Assembly (NCBI GenBank): GCA_002451155.1
Contig: DKBG01000127.1
Location: 14,924-73,381 of the forward strand
Direction: 5' to 3'
DNA length: 58,458 nucleotides
From: Ignavibacteria bacterium UBA6906
GTDB lineage: Bacteria > Bacteroidota > Ignavibacteria > UBA10030 > UBA6906
Position numbers and translations under genes: made by a program. This document shows, piece after piece, positions 25,433 to 33,908 of the stretch; the stretch's first letter is position 1, and every line of letters starts with the position of its first letter. The notes beneath the pieces were generated by a model, which had not been told where the DNA came from, did not search any database, and saw only the letters and a list, made by a program, of their open reading frames with translations.

Positions 25433-26205
25433 GCGATCCTGCGGTCATAACTGACCATGCCAGACGATACTGGCGCTATGAATATGACGTCTCCTGGCGC
25501 TATATGATTCCTCTTCTCCGCCGATGGAGCACTCTGCTTGAAGGTCGTCGTCTTCTCGACGCAGGCTGTGGAGAAGGCGGCGGGGTCTGTGCCATGCACG
25601 ACGCCGGGGCTATGTGCGCCGGATTCGACATCGACGCAGGACGCATTCAGATTGCCGACACGTTGAAGGGTACGCGGGCGATCCCGTTCGCTGTCGGCAG
25701 TCTGTACGATGACCGATTCCCGTTCGATGACACCCGATACAATCTCATTGTCCTTCACGATGTGTTTGAGCATCTTGATCACAAAGAGATCGTTCTGCGG
25801 CGGCTCGCAGGGTTGCTCGCACCGGATGGAGTTCTCCTCCTGACATTCCCCCCATACTTTTCCGCGTTCGGAGCACACCAGCAACAACTTTCCGCTCCTT
25901 TCGCGAGGATTCCGTTTGTGCATCTTCTCCCGTTCGCTCTCACACAAGTTCTCCCGCGGATGCGGGGGGAATCTCCTCCGGTCGTTGCCGAGATCCAGAA
26001 GCTCGGACGACTGAAAATGGGGATGGGGAAATTTGAGGCACTTGTGCAACGAAGCGGGCTGCGCATTGCTCAACGACAGGAGTACCTGGTTAGTCCAAAC
26101 CACATCCGATTCGGACTCACCCCTTTGCAGGCCGGCATCCTTGGCGCCGTACCTCTCCTCAGGGAAATCCTCTGTTCCGGAGTCGTCTACCTGGTTGGCA
26201 GGTAA
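25429..26205 (+). CDS. Class I SAM-dependent methyltransferase
   Basis: This 258-residue protein starts at GTG 25429, overlapping the upstream stop. Motif I is RLLDAGCGEGGGVCAM near residues 43-58, followed by CAGFDIDAGRIQIAD with the acidic residue at the end of strand 2. YNLIVLHDVFEHLDHKEIVL is typical of the Methyltransf_11/Ubie-like group. PDGVLLLTFPPYFSAFGAHQ follows. It probably methylates a sugar or lipid-linked intermediate. A GTG at 25375 would give 18 more residues that show no family similarity. Confidence 0.85.
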   Translation: MSDPAVITDHARRYWRYEYDVSWRYMIPLLRRWSTLLEGRRLLDAGCGEGGGVCAMHDAGAMCAGFDIDAGRIQIADTLKGTRAIPFAVGSLYDDRFPFDDTRYNLIVLHDVFEHLDHKEIVLRRLAGLLAPDGVLLLTFPPYFSAFGAHQQQLSAPFARIPFVHLLPFALTQVLPRMRGESPPVVAEIQKLGRLKMGMGKFEALVQRSGLRIAQRQEYLVSPNHIRFGLTPLQAGILGAVPLLREILCSGVVYLVGR

Positions 26206-26210
26206 AGCCC

Positions 26211-26239
26211 TTGTCCCCCGCCGGAAATCCACCTATCTT
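26211..26239 (+). promoter_or_regulatory. Promoter giving a probably leaderless GT2 mRNA
   Basis: TTGTCC (26211-26216), 17 bp, TATCTT (26234-26239). The ATG at 26247 begins 8 nt after the -10 box, so the transcript would start at or within a base of the start codon. Confidence 0.55.
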
Positions 26240-26246
26240 GCTCTCC

Positions 26247-27086
26247 ATGGCCGAAACGCCTCTTGTCGCCGTGATCCTCGTAAACTGGAACGGGAAGGAT
26301 CTCACCGCAGAGTGTCTCTCATCACTGCGCGGGGTTACCTATGCCAATTTCCGGATTCTGGTTGTCGACAACGCATCCAGTGACGGTTCGGTGGCCGCGC
26401 TGCAGCGCTTGCATCCAGAGGTCGACGTTCTTTCCCTTCCTACAAATCGTCGTTTTGCCGGCGGAAACAACGCCGGAATCGCGCGAGCCCTGGCGGGGGA
26501 CGCGGAACTTATTGTGCTTCTGAACAACGATACGATTGTCGACCCGGAATTTCTTACGATGCTTGTCGGCGCATTTCAGTCTGAGCCCCGCGCTGGAATG
26601 ATCGCGCCCAAGATTCTGTACCACGATCATCCTGAGACACTCTGGTACGCGGGTGCAGAGATATCGTTCTGGACGGGGGCGATGCATCATGTCGGCATCC
26701 GGGAGACGGATCGTGGCCAGCATGACGTCCGCCGGGAGACGGGATACGCCACGGGATGCTGTCTTCTCACGAGCCGCACGGTCATACGCCAGATCGGCCT
26801 GCTGGACGAATCCTACTTCATGTATGGGGAGGACGCAGACTGGAGCATGCGGGCAAGAAAAGCGGGTTACAGGATTCTCTACGAGCCGCGGGCGCGGGTG
26901 TGGCACAAGATCTCGGTCAGCGCCGGCGGTCATCTCTCCTGGTACAAGCTCCGCAACAAATTCCTCAGCAATGGACGGTTCTTCGCCCGGCATGCCGCCT
27001 GGTACCACTGGTTCACCTTCCCCTGGGCGACGATTCTGGTTAACGCCGGGTCGGCTCTTCGCTATCTTCTCACAGCCCGGCGCTGA
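26247..27086 (+). CDS. Family 2 glycosyltransferase (COG1216, rhamnosyltransferase-like)
   Basis: This 279-residue protein starts LVAVILVNWNGKDLTAECLS, with GT-A motifs ILVVDNASSDGSVAAL and GNNAGIARAL. LIVLLNNDTIVDPEF follows, in which NND is the metal site. The acceptor half has ATGCCLLTSRTVIRQIGLLD, YFMYGEDADWSMRARKAGYR and WHKISVSAGG. A hydrophobic C-terminus may contact the membrane. The ATG at 26247 lies right after a promoter, so a TTG start at 26211 is very unlikely. It is closely similar in layout to the gene at 33905. Confidence 0.88.
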   Translation: MAETPLVAVILVNWNGKDLTAECLSSLRGVTYANFRILVVDNASSDGSVAALQRLHPEVDVLSLPTNRRFAGGNNAGIARALAGDAELIVLLNNDTIVDPEFLTMLVGAFQSEPRAGMIAPKILYHDHPETLWYAGAEISFWTGAMHHVGIRETDRGQHDVRRETGYATGCCLLTSRTVIRQIGLLDESYFMYGEDADWSMRARKAGYRILYEPRARVWHKISVSAGGHLSWYKLRNKFLSNGRFFARHAAWYHWFTFPWATILVNAGSALRYLLTARR

Positions 27087-27088
27087 CA

Positions 27089-28399
27089 GTGGAACTCGGA
27101 AAACACCTGGAAAAAGGGATCTGGGGCCTGGCGGACAAGTTCCTTCCTGTCCTATACGGCTTCGGTTATATCTTCCTCGTCATCCGGGTCCTTCCAATGG
27201 AAGAGTTCGGAAACTTCGTTTTGCTTCAAGAGGTATTCCTTATCATCTCGGGCCTGGCAGCAGCATTCGCGCTCCAGCCGATGTTGAAATATGCCTCCGA
27301 GGCAGAGGCCGATGTTCCCGGCATTCTGGGCGTGGCCTTCTGGTTCAACACAGCGTTCGTCACGTTCTCCGCCTCTCTCGTCGTTGTCGCCCGCATTCCC
27401 ATGTCCGATATCCTTAACGCTCACTCGTTTGCGCCACTCGTGATGTATCTCCCGGCGTTGCTTGCGGCGTCATTTATCAGGAACTTCACTCTCGTTCTCC
27501 TCCAGACGCGTTTTTTCATCCGTGAAGTTTTCTGGGTTGATGCGACCCATTTCCTGGGGGCCCCTCTGCTGATCTGGATCATCTCCCGGATGCACCTCTT
27601 CGACACCGCGGTGGATCTCATCCTGGTCAATATTGTCTCCCTGTCCGCTTCCTCTGTTGTCGGCTTTGTGCTTGCCCGGCCATTGTTCACGATCCGCATC
27701 CGCCCGAGACGATGTGACTGGGCGAGGATGTGGGGGTACGGTTCGTACTCCCTCGGGGCAATTGCCAGCTACCTCACGTATACAAAGGCGGACACGTTCA
27801 TTCTTTCGGCCTTCACCGGTCCTGTTCAGGTAGCTGTCTTCAATTCCGCAAAGGTGTTCACTCGTGTCTATGAAATGGTTACACAGGTCGTTCAGATGCT
27901 TGTGCTTCCGGCTGTGTCCCGTCTCTCGTCCAGAGGAGAACGATCCCGCCTCGTTGCGCTTGTTGAAAAAGCGATTCTCTTTCTTACCATCCTCATGCTC
28001 CCGGTGTTCCTCCTCTTCTTGCTGGGACCGTCTCTCCTCGTAGACCTCCTCTACAGCGGACGGTACCGGGACGCCATTCCTATTCTGCAGGTCTTTGCGG
28101 TTTTGGCGCTCGTCGTTCCTCTGCTTTCCGTCAGCAGTAATACCCTGCTCGGGCTCGGCCATGCCAGGCTCAGTTTCGGACTTGGGCTTTTCATGCTCGT
28201 TCTCTCGCTTATCGCCTATTTCACGCTTATTCCCTGGCTTGGCGGTATTGGAGCAGCCATCGGGATTACCGTGGCGTCGGTTTTCACTGCCTGGATCACC
28301 ACTGCACGGCTGCAGCGGGAGTTGCCGTTCACGGTCCGGAGTGTCCTTTTGAAATGGAACGATATCAGGATGTTTGTGCACAACAGGTTTGGTGTATGA
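27089..28399 (+). CDS. Wzx-like polysaccharide flippase (MOP superfamily), first of two
   Basis: This 436-residue integral membrane protein has 12 or more helices, starting at GTG 27089 two bases after the preceding stop. ALQPMLKYASEAEADVPGIL and the loop GSYSLGAIASYLTYTKADTF, in the helix-6/7 region, are characteristic of MOP-type lipid-linked oligosaccharide flippases. FNSAKVFTRVYEMVTQVVQM and VLPAVSRLSSRGERSRL follow. It would flip undecaprenyl-linked sugar units across the inner membrane. The stop overlaps the start of a second flippase gene. Confidence 0.85.
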   Translation: MELGKHLEKGIWGLADKFLPVLYGFGYIFLVIRVLPMEEFGNFVLLQEVFLIISGLAAAFALQPMLKYASEAEADVPGILGVAFWFNTAFVTFSASLVVVARIPMSDILNAHSFAPLVMYLPALLAASFIRNFTLVLLQTRFFIREVFWVDATHFLGAPLLIWIISRMHLFDTAVDLILVNIVSLSASSVVGFVLARPLFTIRIRPRRCDWARMWGYGSYSLGAIASYLTYTKADTFILSAFTGPVQVAVFNSAKVFTRVYEMVTQVVQMLVLPAVSRLSSRGERSRLVALVEKAILFLTILMLPVFLLFLLGPSLLVDLLYSGRYRDAIPILQVFAVLALVVPLLSVSSNTLLGLGHARLSFGLGLFMLVLSLIAYFTLIPWLGGIGAAIGITVASVFTAWITTARLQRELPFTVRSVLLKWNDIRMFVHNRFGV

Positions 28400-29793
28400 T
28401 GAAACGTGAACCGGAAGATGATCGCCGCGGCTGGGATCCCGTGGCATCGGCGCGCCGATTCTTCAAGACCGGCGAGACCAGGACTGTCAAGGCCAAGCGG
28501 AACATCCTCGGCCTGTTCGCCCTCCGCGGGCTTGCAATCGCGACGAATTTTCTTCTTGTCCCGCTGACCCTTCATTACCTTCAGCCAACCCAGTACGGAT
28601 TGTGGCTGACCCTGAGTTCAATCCTGACCTGGGTCGGGTTTCTCGACATCGGGCTCGGAAACGGAATGCGGAACAAGATTGCCGAAGCGATTGCGCGAAG
28701 CGATACACATCTTGCGCAGGAGTATGTGAGTACCACCTATGTCTCAGTCGGTCTCATCGCAACGCTGTCTCTGGTGCTGTTCTGGAGTGTGAATCCGTTT
28801 CTCCCGTGGGCGGCAATCCTCAACGCTTCAAGCGATCTTGAGCCAGAGCTGAGGAGGCTTGCGCTTGCCGTGGGAACATTTTTCTGTTTGCGGTTGGTCT
28901 TTCAGCTCATCGGATCAGTCCTCATCGCCAATCAGCGTCCTGCTGTGAGCAGCGCGCTTGATGTCCTTGTCGGCGTCCTGTCGCTCCTTGCTGTGTTCCT
29001 CCTCTCGTTGAATGTGCCCGGCTCTCTGTATTTGCTCGGGCTGAGCGTGAGCGCGCTTTCCGCTCTTGTGCCGTTGGCAGCCAGCTTCTGGTTCTTCGGA
29101 GGCAAATACAGGCGGTACCGGCCCACAATTCGTGCCGTCGCGTTTGGCCGGTCTCGCGAATTGATGCGCCTGGGCGGTCAGTTTTTTGTCCTTCAGATGG
29201 TGGGACTCGTCCTCTTTGCGTCACCGAACCTGGTAATCACACAGCTCTTCGGCCCCGCGGAGGTGACACCATACAACATTGCGTTGAAGTATTTTGGGTT
29301 TGCCACCATGGGGTTTATGGTCATCCTCGCCCCGTTCTGGTCTGCCTATACCGATGCGTATGTCCGCGGCGATCTTTCATGGATTCGGCGAACGATCGCT
29401 TTGCTGCGGCGACTGTGGCTGCTGCTCGCTGCGGCGGTTGTGCTCATGCTTCTCGCCGCTGATTGGGCGTACCGGATATGGGTCGGCACCATCGTCCAGA
29501 TCCCGTTTTCTCTCTCGCTGGTCATGGGAGTATATGTCCTCGTGTACACCTGGAGCAGCATCTACGTGAATCTCATCAACGGCACAGGGAAGATCCGCCT
29601 TCAGCTCTGGAACGGCGTTATCCTCGCCCTGTGTGTCATTCCTCTCTCGTATCTGCTTGCCAAGCCGTTCGGACTCGGAAACACGGGAGTCATTCTCGCC
29701 ACCTGTCTCTGTCTGTTCCCCGGGTGTATCCTGTGGCCGATTCAGACCCGACGATTGCTGGCAGGAACCGCCCGCGGCATCTGGAACCAGTAG
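28396..29793 (+). CDS. Wzx-like polysaccharide flippase (MOP superfamily), second of two
   Basis: This 465-residue multi-helix membrane protein begins at ATG 28396 (overlapping the previous stop, ATGA) with a 30-residue polar N-terminal tail. The body starts NILGLFALRGLAIATNFLLV, and GLWLTLSSILTWVGFLDIGL and NGMRNKIAEAIARSDTHLAQ are typical of the Wzx/O-antigen translocase group. The sequence is clearly different from the first flippase, so this is not a recent duplication. Tandem flippases may serve two lipid-linked substrates. Confidence 0.84.
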   Translation: MMKREPEDDRRGWDPVASARRFFKTGETRTVKAKRNILGLFALRGLAIATNFLLVPLTLHYLQPTQYGLWLTLSSILTWVGFLDIGLGNGMRNKIAEAIARSDTHLAQEYVSTTYVSVGLIATLSLVLFWSVNPFLPWAAILNASSDLEPELRRLALAVGTFFCLRLVFQLIGSVLIANQRPAVSSALDVLVGVLSLLAVFLLSLNVPGSLYLLGLSVSALSALVPLAASFWFFGGKYRRYRPTIRAVAFGRSRELMRLGGQFFVLQMVGLVLFASPNLVITQLFGPAEVTPYNIALKYFGFATMGFMVILAPFWSAYTDAYVRGDLSWIRRTIALLRRLWLLLAAAVVLMLLAADWAYRIWVGTIVQIPFSLSLVMGVYVLVYTWSSIYVNLINGTGKIRLQLWNGVILALCVIPLSYLLAKPFGLGNTGVILATCLCLFPGCILWPIQTRRLLAGTARGIWNQ

Positions 29794-29916
29794 GGATCTG
29801 GTTTCGTGACATGACATTCCGAGTCTCGTTCTTCTCTCCCCGGCAACGAGCGCACAGTGATCATTGACGCCCAGTTGTGTCTCTCCGGCGCAGCACATCT
29901 GTCACTCGTGTGAATC

Positions 29917-29945
29917 TTGCGCACAAGAGTGTTTTTTTGTAGTTT
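29917..29945 (+). promoter_or_regulatory. Promoter of the 29959 gene
   Basis: TTGCGC (29917-29922), 17 bp, TAGTTT (29940-29945), with a T-rich stretch in the spacer. The predicted start near 29952 gives a leader of only about 7 nt to the ATG at 29959. Confidence 0.55.
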
Positions 29946-29958
29946 GTAGTTTACTCCA

Positions 29959-30885
29959 ATGATCATCCGGAAAATACAACGACGTTTGGCCCAACTGACG
30001 GAAATCGTGCGCAGGGTTCATGATCTTCAGCTCGCGGTGGGCCGGATAGAACTGCGGCAGATTGCGGAGCACCGGGATCGACCCCGGCCATTACAGGAAT
30101 ACGAATTCAGGGTTTTTTCCCAGTGGGGTGAAGACGGTATCATTCAATTCTTGATACGGAATATTCCAATCCAGAATACCGTATTCGTTGAATTCGGGGT
30201 TCAGGACTACAAGGAATCCAACACACGCTTCCTCCTCCAGCACAATAACTGGACCGGCCTTGTTATCGAGGCAAACCGCGAGGACATTGAAGTGATCCGG
30301 AAGGATCCCATCTATTTCCGTCACTCGCTTGTCGCGGTGCATGCGTTCGTCGACACGGAAAACATCAACACAATTCTCTCCCGGAACGGTGTCACCGGCG
30401 ATATCGGATTGCTCTCGATCGACATCGACGGAAACGATTACTGGGTATGGCAGGCAATCACGTGCGTGCAGCCGCGAATTGTCATCTGCGAATATGACAA
30501 TCTGCTTGGATGTACTCGAGCGGTCGTTAGTCCGTACGACAAGGCATTCGAGAAGACCAGGGCGCATTATTCTTTTCTGTACGGCGGGGCTTCGTTGCCG
30601 GCCCTCTGTCTCCTTGCAGAGAAGAAGGCATATTCACTTGTCGGATCGAACAGCGCGGGGAACAACGCTTTCTTTGTACGCAATGACCTTCTCGGGAACC
30701 TTCGTCCCGTAGCCCCGTCCGACGCCTACGTACGCGCCCGGTACCGGAGCTCCCGCGACCGGAGTGGCAATCTCACATTTCTCGACCATGACCGGGGGCT
30801 GGAGCTCATCGCGGACATGCCGCTCATTGACCTCGAGACCGGTTCCACCATACGGGTGCGCGATATTGCTCCTGTTCACTCTTAG
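29959..30885 (+). CDS. FkbM-like methyltransferase-domain protein
   Basis: This 308-residue protein opens with a helical segment and then EYEFRVFSQWGEDGIIQFLI. A Rossmann-like stretch follows, NTVFVEFGVQDYKESNTRFL and NWTGLVIEANREDIEVIR, a pattern seen in FkbM-type proteins. IGLLSIDIDGNDYWVWQAIT and PRIVICEYDN are other conserved blocks. The usual G-x-G-x-G of the SAM site is replaced by EFGVQDYKES, so enzymatic activity is not certain. Proteins of this type are frequent in surface-polysaccharide clusters, usually without a known reaction. Confidence 0.68.
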   Translation: MIIRKIQRRLAQLTEIVRRVHDLQLAVGRIELRQIAEHRDRPRPLQEYEFRVFSQWGEDGIIQFLIRNIPIQNTVFVEFGVQDYKESNTRFLLQHNNWTGLVIEANREDIEVIRKDPIYFRHSLVAVHAFVDTENINTILSRNGVTGDIGLLSIDIDGNDYWVWQAITCVQPRIVICEYDNLLGCTRAVVSPYDKAFEKTRAHYSFLYGGASLPALCLLAEKKAYSLVGSNSAGNNAFFVRNDLLGNLRPVAPSDAYVRARYRSSRDRSGNLTFLDHDRGLELIADMPLIDLETGSTIRVRDIAPVHS

Positions 30886-30908
30886 CACCGACACGTCGGA
30901 TTCCCATT

Positions 30909-31349
30909 ATGGCTGAAACGCTCGGCTCCCTCTGCGACAAGCTCACCATTGTGAAGCTGAAGCAATGGCACGCCGAGGATCCCATTGTGCAGGACAGTCT
31001 TGCCCGCCAGCAGCAGCAGCTTCAGGAGGAGATCGAAGAGTTTGTCCACGGCGCACTGTCGGGACGGATACCGCCGGAACGGCTCACATTTGCTGCCAAC
31101 AAAGTATACGCTAGGGCGGGAAATGAGGTTCCTGCCGTCACGGGGGGAATCGGTGAGGTCTTTGCCCGCCTTGCTGACACAAACTGCAAACTCTGGCACG
31201 AGCAGGAGCGAGTGTACGAGTTTGAGAAAGTCCCTCCGGAAGAGAAAGACACTACCGTTAAACGGCTGGCTGTCCTCAACCTGGAGCGGACGCGATGCGT
31301 TGATCAGCTGGACAGCGTATTCAGGAAGCTCGTCGAGTCTGCGCTGTGA
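30909..31349 (+). CDS. Glycan-cluster protein of unknown function (possible DUF4254-like)
   Basis: This 146-residue soluble protein is largely helical. Conserved-looking segments are LGSLCDKLTIVKLKQWHAED, LADTNCKLWHEQERVYEFEK and VKRLAVLNLERTRCVDQLDS. The W-H-x-E/Q-E and N-x-x-R-x-x-x-x-D pattern recalls DUF4254 proteins, which also occur next to glycosyltransferases, but the match is from memory and tentative. It begins 23 bp after the FkbM-like gene. No catalytic motif is visible. Confidence 0.75.
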   Translation: MAETLGSLCDKLTIVKLKQWHAEDPIVQDSLARQQQQLQEEIEEFVHGALSGRIPPERLTFAANKVYARAGNEVPAVTGGIGEVFARLADTNCKLWHEQERVYEFEKVPPEEKDTTVKRLAVLNLERTRCVDQLDSVFRKLVESAL

Positions 31350-31391
31350 GTGTTCGTCCCACGTCATTCAACACCACCGGCAAGGACACAT

Positions 31392-32651
31392 ATGCACCTC
31401 ATTCACCGCACAAGCTGCAGAATATGCGGCTCGACTGCCCTCACCAAGGTCATTGACCTCGGAGAACAGCACCTTCAGGGATCGTTTGTGAAGCCTGGCA
31501 AGGAGGTCCCACCGCTTCGCAGGATTCCAACCGTCCTCGTCCGCTGTAACCCGATGCTGGATGAACGGGCCTGCGGCCTTCTCCAGATGGAGAGCACCGT
31601 CCCGCCGGAAGTTTTGTACTCAGCGTACTGGTACCGCTCTGGCACGAATCAGACAATGCGGTCTCACCTTGCAGGTATTGCCGATGAGGCCATAGCAATG
31701 CGCAATTCCACGTCAGGGCGTATCCTGGACATCGGCTGCAACGACGGCACTCTCCTGCAGTGCTATCCCTCGTCCTGCGTCAGAATCGGCATCGATCCAT
31801 CGGACATCGCCCAGGGGGGTACCGACGGTGTCATGATTGTCCAGGATATCTTTCCGTCCCGCGAGCTCACCACATTTCTTGGCGGGGAAACCTGTGACAT
31901 CATTACTTCAATCGCAATGTTCTATGATCTCGAAGACCCCGTGGCCTTCACGGCGGGGGTGAAGCAAATCCTCTCTCCGGATGGATTGTGGATCTTCGAG
32001 ATGTCCTACATGCCGTCAATGCTCGAGATGAATTCGTACGACACAATCTGTCACGAACATCTTGAGTACTACAGTCTTGCCGTCATCGAGAACGTCCTCC
32101 GACGTGCCGACATGAAGCTGGTCAACGCAACTCTCAACAGCATCAACGGAGGCAGCATCAGATGTTTTGCTACGCATACGTCCAATTTTTCGTTCAAGCG
32201 TGAGGAATACCAGGCGAATCTTCGGGCACTCCGGCAGCGTGAATTCGACCTCGAGCTCGACACGGATCGACCGTATAAGAATTTTCAGGACCATATCAAT
32301 GTTCACCGGGATGAGCTGAGCACCCTGCTGCGCAGACTCAAGAGGGAGGGAAAGCGAATCCACGTTTACGGGGCGTCAACGAAAGGCAACACCATTCTTC
32401 AGTGGTGCGGAATTGATAGCAGGATTATTGATGTTGCCGCGGACAGAAATCCCGACAAGGACGGAGCTCGCACACTGGGAACCGATATTCCCATAGTGAG
32501 CGAGGAGAAATCGCGCGCCATGAACCCTGACTACTATCTCGTACTCCCCTGGCACTTCCGGAAGGAGTTTCTCGAGCGGGAAACGGAGACGCTACGCCGC
32601 GGGATCAAAATGATCTTTCCCCTGCCCACCGTTGATATTGTCGGTTCATAG
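31392..32651 (+). CDS. Sugar C-methyltransferase (three-domain, zinc-ribbon type)
   Basis: This 419-residue protein has the NovU/TylCIII-like layout. The N-terminal zinc site is CRICGSTALTKVIDLGEQ, and a second pair of cysteines lies near residues 53 and 62. A SAM domain follows with RILDIGCNDGTLLQCYPS, then DIITSIAMFYDLEDPVAFTA and ICHEHLEYYSLAVIENVL. The C-terminal domain has IHVYGASTKGNTILQWCG, typical of Methyltransf_14. Such enzymes methylate carbon 3 of dTDP-4-keto sugars. I use ATG 31392; a GTG at 31350, directly after the previous stop, would add 14 residues outside the family pattern. Confidence 0.86.
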   Translation: MHLIHRTSCRICGSTALTKVIDLGEQHLQGSFVKPGKEVPPLRRIPTVLVRCNPMLDERACGLLQMESTVPPEVLYSAYWYRSGTNQTMRSHLAGIADEAIAMRNSTSGRILDIGCNDGTLLQCYPSSCVRIGIDPSDIAQGGTDGVMIVQDIFPSRELTTFLGGETCDIITSIAMFYDLEDPVAFTAGVKQILSPDGLWIFEMSYMPSMLEMNSYDTICHEHLEYYSLAVIENVLRRADMKLVNATLNSINGGSIRCFATHTSNFSFKREEYQANLRALRQREFDLELDTDRPYKNFQDHINVHRDELSTLLRRLKREGKRIHVYGASTKGNTILQWCGIDSRIIDVAADRNPDKDGARTLGTDIPIVSEEKSRAMNPDYYLVLPWHFRKEFLERETETLRRGIKMIFPLPTVDIVGS

Positions 32652-32774
32652 CGGCGGCGCACGTTGGCCACGGTCTGCACATCTCGATTCCAATGATTGG
32701 TCTTCCGTTATTCCGGCACCACCATCCGTCTCGTTCCCCGGGCTCACCCCATTCCGGCTGATGAAACTGGCTCC

Positions 32775-33908
32775 ATGAATACAACCCGGCGCATTCTTCT
32801 TGGTCAGCTTTCAAGTAACGGCGACTGCCTATACGCCACCGCAATTGCCCGGCAGATCAAATCGGACTTCCCGGGCTGTCACCTTACCTGGGCTATCGGC
32901 TCGGCCTACCGTCAGGTCATCGACGAGAACCCTTTCGTCGACGATGTCTGGGAAATACTCATCCCTTCCCGCCATGAAGCGGAGCACGCCTGGCGCATAT
33001 TCGCACGGGAGGCCCGGGAGAAAAAGCGCAACGGAGAGTTTGACGAGATCTTCCTGACCCAGATCAATCCTGACAATTACGGCAACTTTGACGGGACTGT
33101 TCGGGCGTCAATCTTTCGCGGATATCCTCGTCCGGTGACGGTGCCGGTTACTCCCGTTGTGCGCCTCACGCCGGCTGAAACAGCACATGTCCGGCATGTT
33201 GTAACATCAGTCGGGTTCGACCGTTATCCACACCGTGTCCTTTTTGAGTGCGCATCGGCAAGCAGCCAGTCGTTTGTTACGCCTGAGTTCGCCCAGCAGA
33301 CCGCACAGCTCGTCGTGAACCGACTTGGCAACGCGGCGTTCATTCTCTCATCCAACCTGCCAATTGGTTCGTCCGACCCCAGGATTGTCGATGGCAGCAC
33401 GCTCTCGTTTCGAGAGAATGCCGAACTGACGAAGTACTGCACCCTGTTTATCGGCTGCTCAAGCGGAATCACCTGGATCGCGACATCGGACTGGGCCATG
33501 CGCCTTCCCATGATCCAACTCCTGAAGCGAGAGACTTTTGTGTTCGCATCGGTGCTCCATGATGCAGAACATTTCGGACTTCCCACCGAACACATCCTGG
33601 AGATGACCGACTGTACGCCGGCCCATCTTGCTGATTGCATAGTGGCAGTGTTGAACGAATCATTCGCTTCCGCCCGCGCACGCTTTCACGAACAGATCCC
33701 CGTGCGGCTCGATTTCTATTTCAAACGTTTCATCCGGAGCCAACTGATCGCACGACACTTCAGGGCCGTCCTCGGGTCCTTCCGGTGCGTGGTTCAGCGG
33801 TATGGTCTCCGTCCCTTTTGGCTCTTTTTGCTCACCATTCTCTCATTCGGCGCTCTTCCACGTCCTGTTGGCCGAGCGGGGCCATCCGGATCCGGCAATA
33901 AACGATGA
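32775..33908 (+). CDS. Family 9-like (heptosyltransferase-type) glycosyltransferase
   Basis: This 377-residue protein starts TTRRILLGQLSSNGDCLYAT with the GT9-type N-terminal strand and GD motif. SDFPGCHLTWAIGSAYRQVI and the second-domain segment LFIGCSSGITWIATSDW place it in this fold. HAEHFG-like motifs and a hydrophobic C-terminal segment (near 345-365) follow. It lacks the cysteine clusters of the other GT9 gene at 19652. The start ATG 32775 is chosen by family similarity. It overlaps the next gene by ATGA. Confidence 0.75.
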   Translation: MNTTRRILLGQLSSNGDCLYATAIARQIKSDFPGCHLTWAIGSAYRQVIDENPFVDDVWEILIPSRHEAEHAWRIFAREAREKKRNGEFDEIFLTQINPDNYGNFDGTVRASIFRGYPRPVTVPVTPVVRLTPAETAHVRHVVTSVGFDRYPHRVLFECASASSQSFVTPEFAQQTAQLVVNRLGNAAFILSSNLPIGSSDPRIVDGSTLSFRENAELTKYCTLFIGCSSGITWIATSDWAMRLPMIQLLKRETFVFASVLHDAEHFGLPTEHILEMTDCTPAHLADCIVAVLNESFASARARFHEQIPVRLDFYFKRFIRSQLIARHFRAVLGSFRCVVQRYGLRPFWLFLLTILSFGALPRPVGRAGPSGSGNKR

